From Mesorhizobium sp. (GTDB lineage: Bacteria; Pseudomonadota; Alphaproteobacteria; Rhizobiales; Rhizobiaceae): 64,000 nucleotides of DNA. Position 1 is the first letter of the stretch. Each line of letters starts with the position of its first letter. The stretch is taken from contig NZ_SUHQ01000019.1 in assembly GCF_004962245.1 (NCBI RefSeq), positions 83,585 through 147,584 on the forward strand. The letters run 5' to 3'. Positions 36,938 to 46,037 of the stretch are shown here, piece after piece. Both the position numbers and the translations under genes were made by a program. The notes beneath the pieces are model-generated. The model ran no database searches and was not told the DNA's origin. It saw only the letters and a list, made by a program, of their open reading frames with translations.

Positions 36938-38746
36938 TCAGCGGTCGAGCCGGACGCGGTACAATTCGACGGAACCTCCGCTGATTTGCGTGACTGGTTC
37001 GAGCCAGTCCGGCACGCTGCCGCGCATCAGCCCTGCAAGAAAACCCTGCGGCGCCTTGGCGGCGAGAAGCGTGCTTTCCGTACTGCCCCGACAAAGCGCG
37101 ACAAGGCCGACGTGATGCGTTTCCGCGATCGCCCTGGCATCGACAGCCGACCCCAGGAAGGCGTCGAGCGCAAGCAGATTTCCGGCGATGTTGCGATGAT
37201 AGGGCCCGGCGAAGACGCGATGGCCGGAATAGGCGAGGATCGGCGAGCCGAGATTGGAAATTGCCAGCACCGTGGTGCCCGGCAAATGGTCGAGTGCTGC
37301 AAAGGAGGCCTGGCTCAGGCAGCCCATGTCGGCACCGCCGTCATGGGCCACCGTCTTGTCGGCTTCGAACACCACCGAGGCCGCCGCCGCGGCGCCCGTC
37401 CAGACGGCATTCACCGAGACGAGCCAGACGGCGGCCATGCGCAGCGCCACGCTGCGCGAAGGGCTGGCCTCGGCCCGCTGACGCCAGCTGGCGATCCAGG
37501 CGGAAAGCGGGATGACCGCCAACGCGACCGAGAATGTCGAGCCACGCACCTGCCAGGCGCTGACGACGAACGCCATGACAAGCAGCGCACCGACAAGGCT
37601 GTCCTGCCGCCGCCAGCCGCCACCGCCAAGGCGAAGCGCCATCAGGACGAGCGCGACTGCCGGCGTGACATAACGCGCCATCACGCTGGCCGGATCGTGG
37701 ACGACAAGCTCGAACAGCGACTGGGCTTCGTCGATATGATCGAGCCACAGCTCAATGAGACGCAGATCGAGGTTCGCGTAAGGAGCCGCCAGGCATTGCG
37801 GGAACAGCACCAAGACGACCGTGCCCAACGCGAGGGCAAGGATGCCAAGCGACACCAGCCGGCGCATGCGACCGGCGGCATCGATCGAGGCTATCGCGGC
37901 AAGGCCGGTTCCGGCCAGTATGGCAACGACGAACTGCACGGCCGAAAAGGCGTCGCATTGTGCCTGGCCCCAGGCGGAGACGGGAACAGTGGCGACGAAG
38001 ACGAGAGCGGAAACGCCGGCAAAACCAAGGCCGAAATCCCTGGAGACCCGTCTTTCGCCATCCCCGTCAAAGGCGAAGAGGATCGCGACGCAGGCACCGA
38101 GGGTGGCGACATAGGGGGCCGTTTCCATGCCGACGGCCAGCATCAGCGCGGCGCAAACGCCGGAAAACAGCGCCGCCGGCCCCCGCGCAGGGGCTTCAAG
38201 CAGCAGGCTGAGGCTGGCCATGGTCAGCATGAGCTGGACATTGTGATGATCGAGCGCGCCTGGCGAAAAGATGCCTATGAAATGCAGCGCCGCCGCGCCG
38301 ACGACGGCAGCGGGCAGCACGGCGCTCTTGCCGGCGAAGCTGCGCGCCCCGCGAATGATGAAAAACACCGCCAGGCAGAAGAGCAGCGCCGGCCACAGCA
38401 CTTGGGCGACATTCTCGGCCAGAGCCATGTCGCCGGTCAGAGCCGACGCGGCAAGGATGATGGCGGCGATCGGCGCATCCACCAGCCGCGACCAATGCAT
38501 AACGAAGCCGCCTTCGAGCCCCATCCTGTACTGGTGCAGATCGAACCAGCCCTGGCCGGCCAGCAAGTCGCGCACCTCGACCAGACGCAGCAGACTGTCG
38601 TTGTCGCCGTGGGCATTGGTCAATTCCGGAAACCCGACCGAGGCATTGACGGCGAACGCCACCAGCGTGGCAAGCAGCGCCAGCATGAGGTCCGTTCGCC
38701 AGGAAATACGAGCAGTCCCTTTGGAAGGCATTACAGCATCGGGCAT
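36938..38746 (-). CDS. Polytopic membrane protein, candidate GT-C glycosyltransferase
   Basis: The protein has 602 residues with about 11-13 hydrophobic segments up to residue 460 and a soluble C-terminal domain. After the first membrane helix comes HGDNDSLLRLVEVRDLLAGQGWFD, which resembles the acidic (DxD-like) first periplasmic loop of GT-C enzymes such as STT3, PglB and the Gtr transferases. Its neighbours, a GtrA flippase and a GT2 polyprenyl-phosphate glycosyltransferase, are the normal partners of such an enzyme. It would use a lipid-linked sugar on the periplasmic face. The acceptor is unknown, and the family call is an inference. Confidence 0.68.
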   Translation of the reverse strand: MPDAVMPSKGTARISWRTDLMLALLATLVAFAVNASVGFPELTNAHGDNDSLLRLVEVRDLLAGQGWFDLHQYRMGLEGGFVMHWSRLVDAPIAAIILAASALTGDMALAENVAQVLWPALLFCLAVFFIIRGARSFAGKSAVLPAAVVGAAALHFIGIFSPGALDHHNVQLMLTMASLSLLLEAPARGPAALFSGVCAALMLAVGMETAPYVATLGACVAILFAFDGDGERRVSRDFGLGFAGVSALVFVATVPVSAWGQAQCDAFSAVQFVVAILAGTGLAAIASIDAAGRMRRLVSLGILALALGTVVLVLFPQCLAAPYANLDLRLIELWLDHIDEAQSLFELVVHDPASVMARYVTPAVALVLMALRLGGGGWRRQDSLVGALLVMAFVVSAWQVRGSTFSVALAVIPLSAWIASWRQRAEASPSRSVALRMAAVWLVSVNAVWTGAAAAASVVFEADKTVAHDGGADMGCLSQASFAALDHLPGTTVLAISNLGSPILAYSGHRVFAGPYHRNIAGNLLALDAFLGSAVDARAIAETHHVGLVALCRGSTESTLLAAKAPQGFLAGLMRGSVPDWLEPVTQISGGSVELYRVRLDR

Positions 38747-38883
38747 GGGATGGCTTTCAGCCTGTGTTCAACGGCGTAGGCTAGCGCCGGTCAGTTCAAC
38801 AAAGCGTAAAACCGGACGCAAAGCGTACCAAAGCGTGTCGCGTCTGAAGGATTTGTGCGTCGCGCTTTAAGCCCTTGTTCTTT

Positions 38884-38938
38884 ATGCATGTCGTTATCCT
38901 GAAATCGGTGCGCACCCTTGCTTTTGGGCGACATGCAT
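38884..38938. repeat. Dispersed intergenic inverted repeat (ATGCATGTCG ... CGACATGCAT)
   Basis: Perfect 10-bp arms at 38884-38893 and 38929-38938 enclose a sequence with TTATCCTGAAATCGGTGCG and a CTTTTGGGCG segment. Elements of this form recur in many Mesorhizobium intergenic regions, as I remember them. The right arm reaches the stop codon of the gtrA-like gene, so it could also end that transcript. Confidence 0.6.
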
Positions 38939-39336
38939 TAGCCACGCGCCGGAAATACCCATAGGGACGACAGGACGAAGCTTACAGCGCTAGCTGCGAT
39001 CGTCATCAGCGCGGACATGGAAAGAGGCGACATGCCGAAACGTGTTACCGCCACATGCGACACAAGGCCCGAAAACACCGCGCATCCAACCTGCAGCGCA
39101 AAATAGCGCGGCATGGCGCGGGCATGATCGTGCTTTCCACCAAATGTCCAGCCGCGCTGCGCGCAATACGCAACAAGGACTGTGATCGCATAGGCGACGA
39201 CACTGCCGAGGAAGGGCGAAAGGCCGAGTGAAACCAGGAACCACGAAAGAACGAACAGCAGCAGGGCGGCGCCGGCGCCGACCGTCAGGAAGCGGACCAG
39301 GCGCGTCTGGACGAAGACTGGCAGTGCTTGGTTCAT
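38938..39336 (-). CDS. GtrA-family polyprenyl-phosphate-sugar flippase
   Basis: The protein has 132 residues with four transmembrane helices, the standard GtrA shape. LVRFLTVGAGAALL opens the domain, and FALQVGCAVFSGLVSHV and the terminal SFVLSSLWVF are typical. It would flip an undecaprenyl-phosphate-linked sugar to the periplasm. I chose the ATG at 39336, which overlaps the stop of the GT2 gene (ATGA); a GTG at 39348 is an alternative. Confidence 0.87.
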   Translation of the reverse strand: MNQALPVFVQTRLVRFLTVGAGAALLLFVLSWFLVSLGLSPFLGSVVAYAITVLVAYCAQRGWTFGGKHDHARAMPRYFALQVGCAVFSGLVSHVAVTRFGMSPLSMSALMTIAASAVSFVLSSLWVFPARG

Positions 39337-40577
39337 GAGTCTTCGCACGTCGACGAATTGTCGGATCGGCCGGCGGAGCCAGCTTTCAGCCGCGTAACCG
39401 GGATTTCTAGGACCCCGAGCAGAAATGCCGAGAAGAATGCCTGGAATGAAATGACGATGAGGCTCAATCCCAACACGACGATGCGGGGGATTTCGGAATC
39501 GTTCAGGGGGCCGAAACCAAGATGTGCCCAGCGCAGAACGGCATAGCCGAAGAACAGGATGCCGCCGGCAAAGCAGATGCCGGCGTTGGCGGCGAGACGG
39601 TCGGTGCTGATGGTTCTGGTCAACCAGCCGGAATGCCGACTGCGCGGCAGAATGCCGGTTATCTCGGCATAGTAGCGCGAAATGGCGCCGAAGGTGATGA
39701 GCTGGACGCCGGTCACCACCATGAAACAGGCGGCGACGAAGGTGTTCAGGTCGAGCGAGAGATTGTCGATCACTCTAAGCGGCCCGAACACAAGCAGCGC
39801 CGCAAACAGCGTGCCAAGACAGCACAGGACCGTGCCCGGAATGAAGAACATCCAGCGTGGATTGTACACCAGCAGAAACTTCAGGTGCCTCCAGCCGTCG
39901 CGCCAGGTTCTGAGATGCGGCGGCCGGCTGCGACCGTCAGGCTTGAGTGCGGTCGGCACTTCCTCGATGCGCAGGCCGGCAAGAGCGCCACGCACCACCA
40001 TCTCGCTCGCGAATTCCATGCCGGTCGTCTGCAGATCAAGCTTCCTGATGCTCTCGGTGTTGAACCCGCGCAGGCCACAGTGGAAATCACCTGTCTTGAT
40101 GCGGAAGAACAGGCGGCCAACGAAACTGAGCACCGGATTGCCGAGATAGCGGTGCAATGGCGGCATGGCGCCACTCTCGATACCGCCCTGGAAACGATTG
40201 CCCATGACCAGATCGGCGCCGTCACGCAGGCGCGAGACGAACGCTTCCAGCGCGCCGAAGTCATAGCTGTTGTCGGCATCGCCCATGATGATGAAGCGGC
40301 CCCTGGCGGCGGCGATACCGCCCAGAATCGCGGCGCCATAACCCTTTCGTGCCACCTGCACGACGCGTGCGCCCCTTGCCGCCGCGATCTGCTGCGAGCC
40401 GTCGGTGCTGCCGTTGTCGGCGATCAGCACCTCGCCTGAGATCTGAGCCTTGTCGAGAAAGGCCTTGGCCTTGCCGATGCAGATGGCAAGCGTCTCGGCC
40501 TCATTGAGGCATGGCATGAGGATGGTGAGCTCGAGCGGTCTGGTCGAGGCGGCGCGGATGGTGGTGACGGCGTTCAT
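39333..40577 (-). CDS. GT2 polyprenyl-phosphate glycosyltransferase (GtrB/DPM1-like)
   Basis: The protein has 414 residues from the ATG at 40577. The GT-A domain shows TILMPCLNEAETL, LIADNGSTDGS, the metal-binding IIMGDADNSYDF, and MGNRFQGGIESGAMPPLHRYLGN, followed by four hydrophobic segments. Such enzymes make undecaprenyl-phosphate-sugar on the cytoplasmic side. It is first in a GT2-GtrA-GT-C unit. Start choice is uncertain: in-frame ATGs up to 40652 exist without a better ribosome site. Confidence 0.87.
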   Translation of the reverse strand: MNAVTTIRAASTRPLELTILMPCLNEAETLAICIGKAKAFLDKAQISGEVLIADNGSTDGSQQIAAARGARVVQVARKGYGAAILGGIAAARGRFIIMGDADNSYDFGALEAFVSRLRDGADLVMGNRFQGGIESGAMPPLHRYLGNPVLSFVGRLFFRIKTGDFHCGLRGFNTESIRKLDLQTTGMEFASEMVVRGALAGLRIEEVPTALKPDGRSRPPHLRTWRDGWRHLKFLLVYNPRWMFFIPGTVLCCLGTLFAALLVFGPLRVIDNLSLDLNTFVAACFMVVTGVQLITFGAISRYYAEITGILPRSRHSGWLTRTISTDRLAANAGICFAGGILFFGYAVLRWAHLGFGPLNDSEIPRIVVLGLSLIVISFQAFFSAFLLGVLEIPVTRLKAGSAGRSDNSSTCEDS

Positions 40578-40809
40578 CGTTGTTCCATCGGGAGCTCCCG
40601 GCATGGCGTCTGTCCGGCCGGAGAGCATTTGGCGCCTATCCTTGCACGACAAGGTTTAAGAAAACGATGACGCACAGCCTCGCTTTGTCTCCAACCGACC
40701 GACAGGCCCGGCCTGCAGCTGGCAATCCTTAAAATGTCGCGATTGGCAGATGCCCGGCGAGCCTGTACAGGCAAACACAGATGCTCATCCGATCCGCCGG
40801 AGATCCGCC

Positions 40810-41751
40810 ATGCCTCTGAAAATCGCCGTCCAGATGGACCACATCTCCACCGTCTCGATTGCCGGCGACACATCCTTCGCGCTGTCGCTGGAAGCACAGC
40901 GTCGTGGCCATCAGCTCTTCCATTACACGCCCGACCGGCTGTCGCTGCGCGACGGCAAGGTGTTTGCCCGCATCGAGGAAATGCAGGTCCGCGACGAGAA
41001 GGGCAATCACTACTCGCTGGGCGAAGAAGTGCGCACCGACCTGTCGGAGATGGATGTCATCCTGCTCAGGCAGGATCCGCCTTTCGACATGAACTACATC
41101 ACCACCACGCATATCCTTGAGCGCATCCATCCCAAGACGCTGGTGGTCAACGACCCGGCCTGGGTGCGCAACAGCCCGGAAAAGATCTTCGTCACCGAGT
41201 TCTCCGACCTGATGCCGGAAACACTGATCACCAAGGATCCGCTGGAGGTCGCCGCCTTCCGCAGGGAGTTCGGCGACATCATCGTCAAGCCGCTCTACGG
41301 CAATGGCGGCGCCGGCATCTTCCATCTGCACGAGGCCGACCGCAATCTTGCCGCGCTGCTCGAGATGTTCGGCCAGATGTTCCGCGAGCCCTATATCGTG
41401 CAGCGCTACCTCAAGGAGGTGCGCAAGGGCGACAAGCGCATCATCCTGATCGACGGCGAGCCGGTCGGCGCCATCAACCGGGTGCCGGCCGAGCATGATT
41501 CACGCTCCAACATGCATGTCGGCGGCCGCGCCGAAAAAACCGAACTGACGACGCGCGAGCGTGAGATCTGCGCCCGCATCGGCCCCTCGCTGAAAGAGCG
41601 CGGCTTCATCCTCGTCGGCATCGACGTGATCGGCGACTATATGACCGAGATCAACGTGACGTCGCCGACCGGCATTCGCGAGGTGCAGCGCTTCGGCGGC
41701 GCCGACATCGCCAGCCTGTTCTGGGACGCGGTCGAGGACAAACGCAAGTAG
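40810..41751 (+). CDS. gshB: Glutathione synthetase
   Basis: The protein has 313 residues, normal for bacterial GshB. It joins gamma-glutamylcysteine and glycine with ATP. Motifs are KIAVQMDHISTVSIAGDTSFAL, LLRQDPPFDMNYIT, VVNDPAWVRNSPEKIF, IVKPLYGNGGAGIFHL (ATP-grasp), and VGIDVIGDYMTEINVTSPTG (Mg ligands). I chose the ATG at 40810 as the family start. Confidence 0.96.
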   Translation: MPLKIAVQMDHISTVSIAGDTSFALSLEAQRRGHQLFHYTPDRLSLRDGKVFARIEEMQVRDEKGNHYSLGEEVRTDLSEMDVILLRQDPPFDMNYITTTHILERIHPKTLVVNDPAWVRNSPEKIFVTEFSDLMPETLITKDPLEVAAFRREFGDIIVKPLYGNGGAGIFHLHEADRNLAALLEMFGQMFREPYIVQRYLKEVRKGDKRIILIDGEPVGAINRVPAEHDSRSNMHVGGRAEKTELTTREREICARIGPSLKERGFILVGIDVIGDYMTEINVTSPTGIREVQRFGGADIASLFWDAVEDKRK

Positions 41752-41910
41752 CCTCATTGCTTCCGAAACCGGCCGCGTTCCGTGAGCGGAAAGCAAACTT
41801 CTGTTAGTCACTGCTCGCCCTTCGGGTCGCCACTTGCGGACCGAACGTCAAGGCATGGCAGTTCTTTTGCAGCAAGGCCGTGCTGGCAATGTCGATCTCG
41901 TGCGGATTCT

Positions 41911-42348
41911 CTATCGTCGTGACCAGAGTTCGGCCGGTCTACTGTGATCGTGACCGCTATCGGCCAAGGTTTCGATCACCCGACATTCACACACGCGTCC
42001 GCGCCCACATTCATCGACCGTACGCTGCAATTCCGCCCGCAGCGTCGTCAGGTGCGCAATGCGGCGATCGATCTCGGCAATGTGCCGCCGCGCCATTTCG
42101 TCAACCCCCACGCAGGACTGGTCCGGCTTCGCGTTCATTGCCAGCAACTCGCGTATGGCACCTATCTCGAAGCCTAGCTCGCGAGCATGGCGGATGAAGT
42201 TGAGCCGAGCGGCATGGCTTGCATCGTAGCGTCGTTGTTGGCCCTCCGAGCGCGGCGGTGATGGTAGCAGCCCTATCTGTTCGTAGTAGCGAATGGTGGG
42301 CACCTTGACCCTGGTGCGCCGTGCCAGTTCGCCAATCGAAAAATCCAT
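41911..42348 (-). CDS. MerR-family heavy-metal regulator (CadR/PbrR/ZntR-like)
   Basis: The protein has 145 residues. The N-terminal HTH is FSIGELARRTRVKVPTIRYYEQIGLLPSPPRSEGQQRRYD. A long dimerisation helix follows. The metal-binding region has Cys in PDQSCVGVDEMARRHI and a C-terminal ECGRGRVCEC motif, which favours divalent Cd, Pb or Zn. The ATG at 42348 is 66 bases from the divergent exporter and the promoter between them is of the MerR type, so it activates that gene by DNA distortion when metal binds. Confidence 0.92.
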   Translation of the reverse strand: MDFSIGELARRTRVKVPTIRYYEQIGLLPSPPRSEGQQRRYDASHAARLNFIRHARELGFEIGAIRELLAMNAKPDQSCVGVDEMARRHIAEIDRRIAHLTTLRAELQRTVDECGRGRVCECRVIETLADSGHDHSRPAELWSRR

Positions 42349-42359
42349 CTCAAAACCTC

Positions 42360-42390
42360 TTGAACCTCTAGTCACTATAGGGACTACGGT
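42360..42390 (+). promoter_or_regulatory. MerR-type promoter-operator of the metal exporter
   Basis: TTGAAC (42360) and TACGGT (42385) are 19 bases apart, the over-long spacing that MerR proteins correct. The spacer carries a near-perfect dyad CCTCTAGT/CACTATAGGG like known CadR/PbrR/ZntR operators. It lies in the 65-bp gap between the two divergent genes. Confidence 0.75.
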
Positions 42391-42413
42391 GCCCTTCGAA
42401 AAGGAGACACCGC

Positions 42414-43148
42414 ATGGCTGACGACTGCTGCAATCGCGAAACGGACATCTGTTGCGCCCCGCCGCCATTGGTGTTTCCGGCAAAGAAGGACGCGGTTGCG
42501 CAGGTCGTAGACACTTGCTGTTCAGGCGGCGTGCCGGTCTTCGACGGCATGGACCCGCGTTACAAGCGGGTGCTCTGGACCGTCATCAGCATCAACGGGG
42601 CGATGTTTTTGACCGAGATGGTCGCGGGTCAGCTCGCCGGATCGCAGGCTCTGCAAGCCGACGCGCTGGATTTCTTGGGCGATACCGTCACTTACGGCCT
42701 CAGCCTTGCCGTCATTGGCGCGTCATTGCGAACAAGAGCAAGCGCTGCCTTGTTCAAGGGTCTCTCGCTAAGCCTGTTGGGCCTCTGGGTTTTCGGCTCC
42801 ACCGTCTATCAGACGCTTGTCCTTGGCGTGCCGAGCGCCGAAGTGATGGGTGTCATTGGCTTCCTGGCCCTTGCCGCCAACCTCGCATCTGTCGGCCTTC
42901 TGATGCCGTACAAGGACGGAGATGCGAACGTGCGATCGGTTTGGCTATGCTCCCGTAACGACGCTATCGGCAACACGGCGGTGATGCTTGCTGCGCTAGG
43001 GGTTTGGGGAACCGCAACGGCGTGGCCCGATTTGATCGTGGCCGCGGCCATGGCGGGGACCTTTTTGACCTCATCGGTGCAGATCCTGCGGCAAGCCTGG
43101 AGCGAATATCACCAGGGACAGACACCTCATTCCGCGGCAGCAAAGTAG
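42414..43148 (+). CDS. CDF-like heavy-metal exporter with cysteine-rich N-terminus
   Basis: The protein has 244 residues. The cytoplasmic N-terminus carries three CC pairs (DDCCNRE, DICCAPP, DTCCSGG). Five or six membrane helices follow. The second shows ADALDFLGD, where most cation diffusion facilitators have a His and Asp pair, and the fifth shows SRNDAIGN. The usual long His-rich loop and cytoplasmic C-terminal domain are short. AAGGAGACACCGC precedes the ATG. It is controlled by the divergent MerR protein and likely exports a soft metal (Cd, Zn or Pb). Confidence 0.83.
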   Translation: MADDCCNRETDICCAPPPLVFPAKKDAVAQVVDTCCSGGVPVFDGMDPRYKRVLWTVISINGAMFLTEMVAGQLAGSQALQADALDFLGDTVTYGLSLAVIGASLRTRASAALFKGLSLSLLGLWVFGSTVYQTLVLGVPSAEVMGVIGFLALAANLASVGLLMPYKDGDANVRSVWLCSRNDAIGNTAVMLAALGVWGTATAWPDLIVAAAMAGTFLTSSVQILRQAWSEYHQGQTPHSAAAK

Positions 43149-43432
43149 GTGTGAGTGGTACAGCCGCACTTGCGCGCGACCATGCCCATCTCCGGGTTTG
43201 ACGCCGAAGCCGACCGTGCGCATGCCGGGTGATATTTCGACGGAAAGCGCCGCAGCAGCACGCTGTGACTGCGTTCATGGGTAGCGCATCTGCGGCCGCT
43301 TCCTTTGCAGCCGCGCCGTTCAGCCGTTCCTGTAATGTTCTTGCCTTGGCGATAAATCTGTGGTTGTCTGCGGTGACGCCGTTCGCGGCATGATCGCATG
43401 GGCTCGGGCGAGCCCGTATCCGGGGGCAGAAG

Positions 43433-44131
43433 ATGGTTGCGCGGGTCCGTACGGTCGCTTTCCAGGGCATCGAGGCCGTGCCGGTCGACGTGCAGGTGAT
43501 GATCGCGCCGGGCAAGGTCAACATGCACATCGTCGGCCTGGCCGACAAGGCGGTGGCCGAAAGCCGCGAGCGGGTGCAGGCGGCGCTGCATGCGTCGGGC
43601 CTGTCGATGCCGTCGAAGAAAGTCACCGTCAATCTGGCGCCGGCCGACCTGCCCAAGGAAGGCAGTCATTACGACCTGCCGATCGCGCTCGGCCTGATGG
43701 CGGCATTGGGCGCCATTCCGGGCGACATGCTGGCCGGTTATGTCGTGCTTGGCGAGTTGTCGCTCGACGGCACCATCGCCGCGGTGGCCGGCGCGCTGCC
43801 GGCGGCGATCGGCGCCAATGCCGAGGGCAAGGGCCTGATCTGTCCTTTCGCCTGCGGGCCGGAAGCGGCCTGGGCCGGCAAGGATTTCGACATCCTGGCG
43901 CCGCGCAGCCTGATCGCCATCGCCAATCATTTTCGCGGCACGCAGGTTCTGTCGCGGCCTGAGGCCGGCATCCACGCTTCGGCGCGCGACCTTCCTGATC
44001 TCGCCGACATCAAGGGCCAGGAGACCGCCAAGCGGGCGCTGGAGGTGGCGGCGGCCGGCGGCCACAACCTGCTAATGTTGTGGACGCAAGACCCCCATTT
44101 TGGGCCGTGGTCTCGCTTGCCATTCGGTTGA
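43433..44131 (+). pseudogene. comM: comM (yifB), 5' part, interrupted by an island
   Basis: Codons 1-213 are comM: the N-terminal Lon-protease-like fold domain (VDVQVMIAPGKVNMHIVGLADKAV, GLSMPSKKVTVNLAPADLPKEGSHYDLPIALG) and the beginning of the AAA module (DIKGQETAKRALEVAAAGGHNLLM). After codon LLM at 44077 the frame enters island DNA and stops after 18 foreign residues. The Walker A motif is missing here and lies in the right half at 56249. ComM is a hexameric helicase that extends heteroduplex in natural transformation. Joined at the CT core, the halves give 1,533 bases in frame. The truncated 232-aa product cannot hydrolyse ATP. Confidence 0.93.
44055..44093. other. attL of the comM island
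   Basis: Left half (to 44073) is comM: the arm CCGGCGG at 44055-44061. Right half is island: the arm TGGACGCAAGACC at 44081-44093. The putative crossover is CT at 44072-44073. Combined with the right junction, comM halves give an attB dyad CCGGCGG...CCGCCGG with both arms ending exactly 17 bases from the CT, and island halves give an attP dyad GGTCnnnCGTCCA...TGGACGnnnGACC on the same centre. Confidence 0.85.
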
Positions 44132-44180
44132 CTGCGGGGGTGCAAAATGCATCCCATAAGGATTGCATCCCTGTCATTGC

Positions 44181-45137
44181 TCAGAACTCATCGCGGCGGC
44201 TTGCTTCGTCGGGTCCTGGGGTCTTGATGGGCTTTGCCACAGCTCCGATGCGGAACTCCTCAGCCTCCACTGCTGCCTCCTCGGCGGCGTCTTCAAGTTC
44301 AATCTCGCGGACGTCCACAAAGTCCCTCAGTTCCCTCCACACTTCCGGAAGCCGCCTACCGAAGTACTTCTCAAGGGCCATCGCAGCGACTTGGGGGTTA
44401 TCTGCCATCTTGGTTGAGAACATCTTCGCCATGCCGTCGGCATACCGTTGAGCCAACTCGTCCTGCCAGACGGACGCCTCTGCCTCGTCCATATTCTGAT
44501 ACCCGCCCTTCGCCGCATTCCTGGCTCGGAACCAAGATTTGCTATGGGCAAAGGCTTCATCGCCAAGCTGCTTCACAACCGACCGCATGTTGGCTACCTG
44601 CCGTTCGGATACTCCCGCCGCTCTGGCAATTTCGGGCTTGGAGTAGCGCCCTATAAGAACGAGCTTCCACGCTCTGTTCTGCCTTTCTCGGCTTTCCATG
44701 GGCAGCTTCACGGCAGAATTGGCCTCGCTCGCTGCCAGAACGGCCGCGCTGGGTGACCCGTCGAAGTACCGCACCGCCACCTCTCGGCCCCACTTAGCGC
44801 GTCCATAGGCTTCTACGCGGTGGTGTCCGTCGATCAGGATGGTCCGCCTGCCGACGACAATCACCGTCAACGGATCAAGCTCCCCGACGTTCTTAATGGC
44901 CTTTGTCAGGTCGGCGACGTGCTTCTCGCTGATCCCGTCTCGGGGCTGGAACAGCTCGGGCACAAGGCTGATCGCCCTGATGTCGAGCTTCTCAGGCCGC
45001 TCAAGATCGAACTTGACGCCGTCCTCGCGCCACCGCCGAAGGATCGTCTGCTGCTCCGTCCACTCCTTCTCCAGCTCCTCGATCAGCCGCTGCGCGGGCT
45101 CCATTTGCGGCAATCGCTGCCGCCCTGCGCCTGTCAT
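44181..45137 (-). CDS. ParB-like nuclease-domain protein
   Basis: The protein has 318 residues. The ParB/Srx N-terminal domain is clear: ISEKHVADLTKAIKNVGELDPLTVIVV and ILIDGHHRVEAYGRAKWG, the second being the nucleotide-binding GxHR-type motif. A helix-turn-helix follows (YSKPEIARAAGVSERQVANMRSVV), and the C-terminus is acidic and helical. Such proteins bind DNA and CTP in segregation, or act in plasmid and phage regulation. AAAGGATACAAAG precedes the ATG at 45137. It is the leftmost gene, next to attL. No parA is present. Confidence 0.8.
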   Translation of the reverse strand: MTGAGRQRLPQMEPAQRLIEELEKEWTEQQTILRRWREDGVKFDLERPEKLDIRAISLVPELFQPRDGISEKHVADLTKAIKNVGELDPLTVIVVGRRTILIDGHHRVEAYGRAKWGREVAVRYFDGSPSAAVLAASEANSAVKLPMESRERQNRAWKLVLIGRYSKPEIARAAGVSERQVANMRSVVKQLGDEAFAHSKSWFRARNAAKGGYQNMDEAEASVWQDELAQRYADGMAKMFSTKMADNPQVAAMALEKYFGRRLPEVWRELRDFVDVREIELEDAAEEAAVEAEEFRIGAVAKPIKTPGPDEASRRDEF

Positions 45138-45210
45138 CTTTGTATCCTTTCCGGGTGTACATTGGTTGGCCGGGAGAGTTGTCGCTCGGATGAGCTGGGC
45201 CAGAAGACGG

Positions 45211-45849
45211 TCACGTCCTATCAGATTGCGGTCGGGGTAGATCGCGCCCACGGTGTTCGACAAGAAGCTCGCACGCCTGCTCAAGCTCCTCGCCAACGTG
45301 CCTCAGGACCCGTCCCCGAGACCTCGGATAGACGTGCAGTTCCTTCACGTTCGAACCCTCGCCCCACCTCTTGTGTGTCCCTGAAGCCATCTTGTGGATC
45401 AGCTTCGCCGCCTGCACTCGCTTGAACTCGATCTTGCTCTCGGCCTTTGGATCGTCCCGAAGGATCATCTCGATTGCGAGCCAAGCCGCTACCACCCGGC
45501 GTGGGTCCACAGCGGCCCTTCGCAGCCTCGCCCAGGCGGCCTTGGCGCGGTCCTGAGGAGACAGTCCGCGAAGCCTAAACGCCTCCACATGCGGCCCTGA
45601 GGCGCGCAGCAAGGTGGCCACACGGTCGACCGCATTGCGGACATAGGTGTCATCGCCGTGGGCCTCCACCCACGCCATCGCTGCGGCCCGGTATGGTGCG
45701 ACCTCTCGTGCCCCATAGGAGGGCCTATATGGGCTCCCATGGCGCGAGTAGTGATCCGCGTGGGACCGACAGAACCGAGTGTCCAGCCCGTCCTCTGTGC
45801 CCGCTCTGGCCGGCCTGCTGCATTCGACAACGCGACAGCGGCTAAACAT
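45211..45849 (-). CDS. Island protein with N-terminal zinc-finger-like cysteines, function unknown
   Basis: The protein has 212 residues from the ATG at 45849 (AGGAG precedes it), or 235 from a TTG at 45918. The N-terminus has CRVVECSRPAR and DTRFCRSHADHYSRHGSPYRP, a Cys/His set like a small zinc ribbon seen in some phage-encoded HNH or recombination proteins. The rest is helical, basic and Arg-rich (DRAKAAWARLRRAAVDPRRVVAAWLAIEMIL). It lies 73 bp upstream of the ParB-like gene and is probably co-transcribed. I do not recognise a family. Confidence 0.6.
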   Translation of the reverse strand: MFSRCRVVECSRPARAGTEDGLDTRFCRSHADHYSRHGSPYRPSYGAREVAPYRAAAMAWVEAHGDDTYVRNAVDRVATLLRASGPHVEAFRLRGLSPQDRAKAAWARLRRAAVDPRRVVAAWLAIEMILRDDPKAESKIEFKRVQAAKLIHKMASGTHKRWGEGSNVKELHVYPRSRGRVLRHVGEELEQACELLVEHRGRDLPRPQSDRT

Positions 45850-46037
45850 GCTGCTCGGCTCCTGAGCCCGGCCCTTCACCTCGGCCTTTCGTTCACGCCT
45901 CGCCGTCCAATTCGTCAATTCTCGTGTTCCTCAAAATGACCACCCCGCGCCTCAGGGCAGCGGTGCGGGTGTAGCAGGTGCTTGAGCGGGCCGAAGCTGG
46001 CCTGATTGTCACAGCCGAAAGATCAAACCAGTCGATC

